A DNA stretch of 11,193 nt from an uncultured Bacteroidales bacterium. Lineage in GTDB: Bacteria > Bacteroidota > Bacteroidia > Bacteroidales > Paludibacteraceae. Both the position numbers and the translations under genes were made by a program. Positions 6,859 to 11,193 of this stretch are shown piece after piece. Every line of letters starts with the position of its first letter. The first letter of the stretch is position 1. The stretch lies in the NCBI GenBank assembly GCA_937907165.1, contig CALCUH010000085.1, forward strand, positions 1 through 11,193, read 5' to 3'. The notes beneath the pieces were generated by a model, which was not told the DNA's origin, did not search any database, and saw nothing but the letters and a program-made list of their open reading frames with translations.

Positions 6859-7614
6859 TTAATCGAATGAATATGACAAACCGATTGTCCCGTATATCGG
6901 GTATAGGTTGAACGATATGGTCTTGAAATCGCTGACGAAGATATTGTTCAGCCCCCAATTGAGGTCGGCGAACGCTCCGAGGCGTTTGCAGAAACGAAGT
7001 TCGCAGCCTAAGGTCGCCCCGAATTGCAGGTTGCGCATCTCCTCGGAAAAATCGAAGGTTTGCGGCTCCTCTCCGATTTCTATTTTGGCGCCTGTGGGAT
7101 TGCCTTCCCTGAGATATCCGTTGTACACTTCCCCGTAAAACTCATGGTTGAGGAGAAATCCTAGGTAGGGTCCTGCATGGATGTTCCACTTCTCTGAGCA
7201 ATAGAGATGGGCGGAAACGGGCAATGTGAGTTGCAGAAGGTCAGATGTCATGGTGACGCCTCCGGTCCATCGTCCTGTTATGGTACCTCCATCGTCGTCG
7301 TTGATGGACATTCCGTAGTTCTTCACATCCGCCTTTGAGGTCATGCCTTTCCTTTCGAGGCGAAGTCCGGTTAAGATGCCCCAATGTTCGGAAAGACCGA
7401 TGTTGTAGAGCGCTTGGACGGAACCGTTGAAAAGCGGTTTGAATCCGTTAATCGACCTGATTTCAGCTGGTAGCGGAAGGGGAGATGTGCCTCCGATTCC
7501 GTATCCTAGTTTTACGGAAAAATAGGAGTGTCCTTGGGCTTGCTCGTCCTTTTCCGCTAATGCGTAAGTCGTCAGAACGAGTAGGCTAATGAGTATGGAG
7601 AATATTTTTTTCAT
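6859..7614 (-). CDS. Outer-membrane beta-barrel protein (porin-family-like)
   Basis: The 251-residue product begins with a clear signal peptide (MKKIFSILISLLVLTTYALA, cleavage after residue 20). It continues as a beta-barrel: YFSVKLGYGIGG strand after the leader, alternating strands such as WGILTGLRLERKGM and WNIHAGPYLGFLLNHEF, and a final strand GTIGLSYSF plus Asp. This is the pattern of the small eight-stranded Bacteroidota outer-membrane barrels (OMP_b-brl type). It would lie in the outer membrane; ligand and role are unknown. I chose the ATG at 7614, which places the signal peptide at the N-terminus and leaves 11 bases after the lipoprotein gene; a start at 7641 would put nine charged/polar residues in front. 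Size and type match the next gene, so the two may be distant paralogues. Confidence 0.75.
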   Translation of the reverse strand: MKKIFSILISLLVLTTYALAEKDEQAQGHSYFSVKLGYGIGGTSPLPLPAEIRSINGFKPLFNGSVQALYNIGLSEHWGILTGLRLERKGMTSKADVKNYGMSINDDDGGTITGRWTGGVTMTSDLLQLTLPVSAHLYCSEKWNIHAGPYLGFLLNHEFYGEVYNGYLREGNPTGAKIEIGEEPQTFDFSEEMRNLQFGATLGCELRFCKRLGAFADLNWGLNNIFVSDFKTISFNLYPIYGTIGLSYSFD

Positions 7615-7625
7615 GATGAGATGAT

Positions 7626-8762
7626 TCACTTTTCTTCGCATTCGACTTCAACTTCGTCGATGAGTAATGTGCTGCCGACGGCTCCCGTGAATATGTCGCC
7701 TTTCAGACTGGAGGAGAATACGATGGCGAAATTATATCCGAAGTTTTCCAATCTTTGGGAATCTATTTTTTTGCCGTTCATCGGTTCCATCTCGATGGAG
7801 AAGGATGTCCATTCGTTGGTCTCTTTTTGCTCCTTTATTTTCCCGTAGAGGACAATGTGGCGGTCGTTGTTGGAGTTCGTACCGTCGATGATAACCTCTT
7901 CTCCCTTTTCGTCGGTGTTTTCGTAGAACATGGCGTAGATGTTGAAGCTATCCTTGCCAGCGATTGGATTGTAGTTCTCGTCGGTCATCTTCTCCCCTGA
8001 TTTGAACTTGTAGTAACCTTTGATTCTTTGGGGAATCTGTCGGAATGGAAGTCCGAAACGGGTAGCTGTAAGCGGTGCCTTTAAGGCTTTGGCTAAGTCG
8101 AAGGAGCCGAGGAATAGGTTTCCTGGTGCGATGGGCATTCCTTTCAGTTTTCCGAAGGAACCCGCATATTGGGTGACGAGTTGGAGGCAATTCCCCGATT
8201 TCCCGTTAGGAACGATAGCGGAAGGGTATTCTGTCGGCGTCGCGTTGCCGTTCGCCAAAAGATATCCGGGATTGCCGGTTCCCCACCAGTTCATGATTGG
8301 ACGTCCGTCCACCCGTTCAATGATTTGGTGGTATTTATCGTTTGAAGTAAGCACATATTCTTCGAAGTCGAATCTGGTGGTGAGTTCCACGGAGAGGTAA
8401 GAGACGTTATAGGAACGTTTCCACTTTCCGTTTTCGGATGTGACGGTATATCTGACGGATTTTCCTCCTGAGAAGTCATGGGTGGAGCCGCTTGCCGGTT
8501 CAATGGTGGCGCCTTCCGTGATATCGAATTGCGGGGCGCGTGAATGGAGATCCGCCCCTGTGAGGATGGGAATCTCTATCGATTCTGTTGTGCTGGGAAT
8601 GTTCATTAGCGTGTCCGCCTCGAGCATTAGAATATCTTTATCGGAAAAGAGTCGGCAGGTGAGAATGTCCGCCTCCGCGTTAAGAGGTTCCTCTTGAATA
8701 CATGCGGTGAGTAAGAGTGCGGAGCATAAGGCTATCGCTATTTTGTACGGAAATTTTGTCAT
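7626..8762 (-). CDS. Surface lipoprotein with PCMD-type (putative carbohydrate metabolism) domain
   Basis: The 378-residue product has a lipoprotein signal peptide with lipobox LTAC; Cys21 would be lipidated. The residues just after it (IQEEP) include two acidic residues, similar to lipoprotein export signals that send Bacteroidota lipoproteins to the cell surface. Residues about 55-125 look like an Ig-like beta domain (GATIEPASG, DFSGG, YTVTSENGKWKRSY). Residues about 130-376 match the PCMD pattern: FDFEEY, WWGTGNPGYLLANG, a long jelly-roll-like region with KIKGYYKFK-type strands, and an end in LLIDEVEVE. Such proteins are thought to bind or process glycans, but no catalytic residues are established. 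It precedes two barrel genes (11 bases to the first), suggesting an envelope complex. The family call is from memory of motifs. Confidence 0.75.
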   Translation of the reverse strand: MTKFPYKIAIALCSALLLTACIQEEPLNAEADILTCRLFSDKDILMLEADTLMNIPSTTESIEIPILTGADLHSRAPQFDITEGATIEPASGSTHDFSGGKSVRYTVTSENGKWKRSYNVSYLSVELTTRFDFEEYVLTSNDKYHQIIERVDGRPIMNWWGTGNPGYLLANGNATPTEYPSAIVPNGKSGNCLQLVTQYAGSFGKLKGMPIAPGNLFLGSFDLAKALKAPLTATRFGLPFRQIPQRIKGYYKFKSGEKMTDENYNPIAGKDSFNIYAMFYENTDEKGEEVIIDGTNSNNDRHIVLYGKIKEQKETNEWTSFSIEMEPMNGKKIDSQRLENFGYNFAIVFSSSLKGDIFTGAVGSTLLIDEVEVECEEK

Positions 8763-8790
8763 TCTACCAATAGTTCAATTTCCCGCGAAT

Positions 8791-9603
8791 CTAATCATAT
8801 TTTTCGGTTTTTAAAAGAGAGACGCTGCCCGCACTGCGTTCAAACACAAATACTTTGTTGAAGTTGCTTCGGTATTTATGGCTTAGTGCCTCTTCCGCTG
8901 TGAGTGGATTGTAGGAGCTGGACATTAGGAAGCTGTTTTGGATGATGATAAGCCATTGCTCGTCGCATAGCGGGTTGTATTTCCTTAGTTTCCACTCTTT
9001 CGCGATGAGCCTTTGCGATACGCTGGCGATGGAAAGCGGTTTCACTTTTGTGGATATGGCGGCATACCATAGCCCTTCGAGCCATCTTCCCGTCACGTTT
9101 TTTATGTTGATGCACTCGATTTTTTTCGGCAGGTTGTGGAAACCGTATTTCGAGGTGCGGTCTATCTTGTACTGGATGCCTGTCGCTTCCGGCAGATTCT
9201 CTTCCACGAGTTTGACGATGGTCTCCGCGAAGTCTTGACGGATGATGGCGCGTAGTTCGTCGTCCAACGTGGAGACGGTGTCGTTGAGGTCGTTGGTGAA
9301 GTGTACGTCCACCACTAATTTGAATTCGTGCCTCTTCTCGAAGATGTTTTGGGCGTCTTGCATGAGCTGGGAAAGGAAGTCTTCGTGCGCTCTTAGGTTG
9401 AAACCCTTGTCCTCCCTTTCGTACTTTAGTTCGGTGAGCTCGATTCCGATTAGTTTCTTCTCTGTCTGCACGAGGAAGTCGGGCGCTTCCGATTTCTCGA
9501 CTTCGCCTATGGGAAAGGTGGGACAAGAGGAGCGGAACATGTTGATGATCGCCCATTCACGTTTGTCCTTCTTCTCTTGATTATGACTTATCTCCGCGCA
9601 CAT
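8791..9603 (-). CDS. Uncharacterised protein with PD-(D/E)xK-nuclease-like motif
   Basis: I do not recognise a named family. The 270-residue product is soluble, charged, and has no signal peptide or membrane segment, so it should be cytoplasmic. Residues E40-A-P-D42-F followed by a turn and the strand LIGIELTELK (51-60) resemble the catalytic hairpin of PD-(D/E)xK nucleases (PD, about 12 residues, then E-x-K). Here the third position is Thr57 rather than Lys, with K60 nearby, so the site is either a variant or inactive. The rest alternates helices and strands (FKLVVDVHF, EWKLRKYNP, WLIIIQNSF, KVFVFE). The ATG at 9603 lies about 16 bases from a consensus promoter, fitting a first gene. The lipoprotein gene follows after 28 bases, so this cytoplasmic protein appears to lead an operon of envelope proteins. 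Confidence 0.65.
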   Translation of the reverse strand: MCAEISHNQEKKDKREWAIINMFRSSCPTFPIGEVEKSEAPDFLVQTEKKLIGIELTELKYEREDKGFNLRAHEDFLSQLMQDAQNIFEKRHEFKLVVDVHFTNDLNDTVSTLDDELRAIIRQDFAETIVKLVEENLPEATGIQYKIDRTSKYGFHNLPKKIECINIKNVTGRWLEGLWYAAISTKVKPLSIASVSQRLIAKEWKLRKYNPLCDEQWLIIIQNSFLMSSSYNPLTAEEALSHKYRSNFNKVFVFERSAGSVSLLKTEKYD

Positions 9604-9619
9604 GATTTTCCGTTTTTAA

Positions 9620-9651
9620 CAAACATAGCAAAAATATGTGGGAATGCCAAA
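9620..9651 (-). promoter_or_regulatory. Bacteroidota-type promoter of the minus-strand operon
   Basis: Read on the minus strand there is TTTG (9651-9648), a 20-base spacer and TATGTTTG (9627-9620). This matches the Bacteroidota primary-sigma consensus TTTG-N19-21-TAnnTTTG at every defined base. Transcription would start near 9613-9615, leaving a leader of only about ten bases before the ATG at 9603. A second TAnnTTTG match (9636-9629) lacks a well placed TTTG. Position and spacing make chance unlikely, although the region is AT-rich. Confidence 0.65.
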
Positions 9652-9784
9652 TGAAAAATATTTATTAGGGCTGGAGCTCCAATTTTTCCCCTCTTTCCGG
9701 TGAAGGTTATAAGATGATTTTCTAGAGAAATAATGTGATGGGAAGTGGATGTTTTTCTTTCGCATGGAATTTTTCGAGGCAATT

Positions 9785-9816
9785 TTTGTAAAATATTGAT
9801 ACAATTATTATTTTAG
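9785..9816 (+). promoter_or_regulatory. Candidate promoter of the VWA/coiled-coil gene
   Basis: TTTG at 9785-9788, a 20-base spacer and TATTTTAG at 9809-9816 match the Bacteroidota promoter consensus with one mismatch in the last four bases. A start near 9823 would give a leader of about 40 bases before the ATG at 9862. It is divergent from the minus-strand promoter; between them lie about 130 bases including a 10-base perfect palindrome (TGGAGCTCCA, 9672-9681). Confidence 0.4.
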
Positions 9817-9861
9817 CGAACTAATACTTTGTGACAAACTGAAAAACATATTGGGATTATC

Positions 9862-11073
9862 ATGAAAAATGCAACGGATTTCCTTATCGACATTTCCGGT
9901 AAGATGGACAAGAAGATGAACATTGTCCAAAATGTGGTTATTGACGGCATCGTGCCGAACATGGATTTTGCCGAGCCTTTCGGCATGCGTACCTTCCTAT
10001 CAGTATGTAAGTCCCCCATTATCATCAATTCATTGGATATGGGAACTAACACCCGTGAGGACTTTGTGAAGAAGATTCAGAACCTTCCTTTCCCTAATAG
10101 CGGCGCTCCGATCGCGGAAGCTTTCAAGGAGTCTGTTTCCGGCTATAAGAAGTATGAGAAATTAGTTAAGGAAGAGGTGTCCAGACGTATCATTTATGTG
10201 ACGAACGGCGAGGATACCGATTCGGGCGTTTTGGATTACGAGGTGGAAAAAGTGATAAAGGAGTATCCTATTCAAGTGAATATCGTCGGCATCTGTATGT
10301 CAGAATCTAACCAGAGGATGGCTAAGAAGGTGACTGATATGACGGGTGGCGTCTTTTGCAATGTGGAGCAGACTTGCGACACTTTGACGCTCCGCAATAT
10401 TTTGACTCCTCTTATCGATGTTTTACATAATGTGGCTCCTGCCAAGGCTGTCGCTCCAGAGCCGGTGAAGGTTGTTGAACCGGAACCTGCTCCTGTTAAA
10501 GCTGTAGAGCCAGAGCCGGAACCAGTGCGTATGGCGGCTTTCGTTTCACAGCCTGTTCAACAAGAGGCTCGTCCGGTAGCGCAACCCGTTCAATCCGCTC
10601 CTGTTGTTGAGAAGAAAGTCGAGACCCCTATCTCTGCCGCTATTCCTGAGGTGAAACAACCTGTCGTGGATGCTGCGAGAGAGAAAGAGTATAAGGCGGA
10701 GATTGCCGCAATCACGGAGCTGCAGGCGGCTCGTTCCGCTCAAAAGAAAGCTAACGTGAAGGCTATTGAGGAGTCTAATTCCAATATCCTCGCATTGCTC
10801 GATAAAAACAAGGTCATGATGAACCAAATCCTTGAGGGCGGAAAAGAGACGGAGATCGCTTTGGATAAGCTTAGAGCTGCCGTTAAGGATCACGAGATGA
10901 CTATCGAGGAGTTGAGGGAAGTGAATAAAAAGCTTACTGAACAGAACTTGCAACTAAAGCATAAAGCGAAGGAGCAAGAGGCTAACATGGATGCTCTCAA
11001 ACAAGAGAAAATGGCGCTCCAGAAAGAGATCGACCGCTTGAGGGAGATAGCTAATGAAATGTTGAAGATATAA
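9862..11073 (+). CDS. Cytoplasmic VWA-like domain protein with Pro/Glu linker and C-terminal coiled coil
   Basis: The 403-residue product has three parts. Residues 1-190 look like a von Willebrand factor A domain: strand FLIDISGKM, then SGAPIAEAF (80-88), RIIYVTNGED (109-118) and VNIVGICM (139-146) in the usual order. The metal site (MIDAS) appears degenerate: the first motif reads D10-I-S12-G-K14 instead of DxSxS, the expected Thr is Ala82, and the expected Asp is Asn115. Residues 191-270 are a linker with repeated PEP/PVKAVEPEPEP units. Residues 272-403 have heptad-like Leu/Ile/Met spacing with many Glu/Lys, a long coiled coil. There is no signal peptide or membrane segment, so it should be cytoplasmic, perhaps an oligomeric scaffold; partner and role are unknown. 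A candidate promoter lies upstream and a strong terminator directly after, so it seems monocistronic. Confidence 0.75.
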   Translation: MKNATDFLIDISGKMDKKMNIVQNVVIDGIVPNMDFAEPFGMRTFLSVCKSPIIINSLDMGTNTREDFVKKIQNLPFPNSGAPIAEAFKESVSGYKKYEKLVKEEVSRRIIYVTNGEDTDSGVLDYEVEKVIKEYPIQVNIVGICMSESNQRMAKKVTDMTGGVFCNVEQTCDTLTLRNILTPLIDVLHNVAPAKAVAPEPVKVVEPEPAPVKAVEPEPEPVRMAAFVSQPVQQEARPVAQPVQSAPVVEKKVETPISAAIPEVKQPVVDAAREKEYKAEIAAITELQAARSAQKKANVKAIEESNSNILALLDKNKVMMNQILEGGKETEIALDKLRAAVKDHEMTIEELREVNKKLTEQNLQLKHKAKEQEANMDALKQEKMALQKEIDRLREIANEMLKI

Positions 11074-11100
11074 ACTTTGTCTTTATAAATAGTTTGTTTC

Positions 11101-11138
11101 GGGGGAATGCGAGTCTTTGCGTTCCCCCAATTTTTTTT
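11101..11138 (+). terminator. Strong intrinsic terminator after the VWA-like gene
   Basis: The 28-base hairpin at 11101-11128 pairs GGGGGAA with TTCCCCC and extends inward through TGCG/TGCG with two G-T wobbles, leaving a 6-base loop. AA and eight T follow (11131-11138). This is a textbook Rho-independent terminator, starting 27 bases after the stop of the VWA-like gene. Confidence 0.9.
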
Positions 11139-11193
11139 AATTAAGAATTAAGAATTAAGAATTAAGAATTAAGAATTAAGAATTAAGAATTAA
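11139..11193. repeat. Heptanucleotide tandem array (TTAAGAA)n, running off the window
   Basis: After the two bases AA, seven perfect copies of TTAAGAA occupy 11141-11189, and an eighth begins (TTAA, 11190-11193) at the window edge. No copy differs from the unit. It begins directly after the terminator T-run, so it is intergenic. A seven-base unit would shift any reading frame and change spacing, but no promoter or gene start is visible on this side; what lies beyond is unknown. Confidence 0.95.

Noticed and set aside
8876..9556. Long open frame (226 codons) on the minus strand in another frame of the nuclease-like gene
   Set aside because: Its product is dominated by Arg, His and Pro in a pattern typical of a shifted reading of a real gene; the frame from 9603 has a promoter and a normal protein composition.
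9588..9782. Short minus-strand frame across the divergent promoter region
   Set aside because: It would overlap the start of the nuclease-like gene and cover its promoter; its Lys/His/Ile-rich product has no recognisable features.
10546..10953. Antisense open frame over the coiled-coil region
   Set aside because: Leu/Ser-rich product expected from reading Glu/Lys-rich coiled-coil codons backwards.
11139..11193. CRISPR-like array
   Set aside because: The 7-base unit repeats without spacers, so it is a simple tandem repeat.

Overview
The window looks like chromosomal DNA of a Bacteroidota bacterium, most likely Bacteroidales. The evidence is a lipoprotein with a PCMD-type (putative carbohydrate metabolism) domain, PorT-like and other small outer-membrane barrels, weak Shine-Dalgarno sequences, and promoters of the Bacteroidota form (TTTG, about 20 bases, TAnnTTTG). 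I cannot name genus or species. No rRNA, tRNA, CRISPR array, transposase or integrase is visible.

Region A (2-5343, plus strand) is a tight gene train. It runs from the 3' end of an outer-membrane beta-barrel gene (TonB-dependent-receptor-like), through a membrane-anchored DjlA-type J-domain protein, to clpS, clpA and aat. The last three form a complete bacterial N-degron module: Aat adds Leu/Phe to protein N-termini, ClpS recognises such N-termini, and ClpA unfolds the bound protein for ClpP. The clpS-clpA gap is 5 bases and clpA-aat overlap by ATGA. By eye alignment, ClpS has unusual residues at two positions of its N-degron pocket.

Region B (5343-5866, plus strand) is a short AT-rich patch with different codon use. 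It holds a 56-residue ORF that resembles the end of a polymorphic toxin and, overlapping it by 29 bases, a 114-residue orphan ORF. I read this as a possible acquired toxin-tip/immunity remnant, but neither family is recognised with certainty. A 17-codon ORF at the TGATG junction may mark a broken gene.

Region C (9651 down to 5972, minus strand) looks like a complete four-gene transcription unit. A consensus promoter (9620-9651) precedes an uncharacterised protein with a PD-(D/E)xK-nuclease-like motif. Next come a PCMD-type surface lipoprotein and two outer-membrane beta-barrels, the last PorT-like. An intrinsic terminator at 5972-6005 closes the unit.

Region D (9785-11193, plus strand) starts from a divergent promoter. 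It encodes a cytoplasmic protein with a degenerate von Willebrand A domain, a Pro/Glu-rich linker and a long C-terminal coiled coil. A strong intrinsic terminator follows, then a heptanucleotide (TTAAGAA) tandem array that runs off the end of the window.
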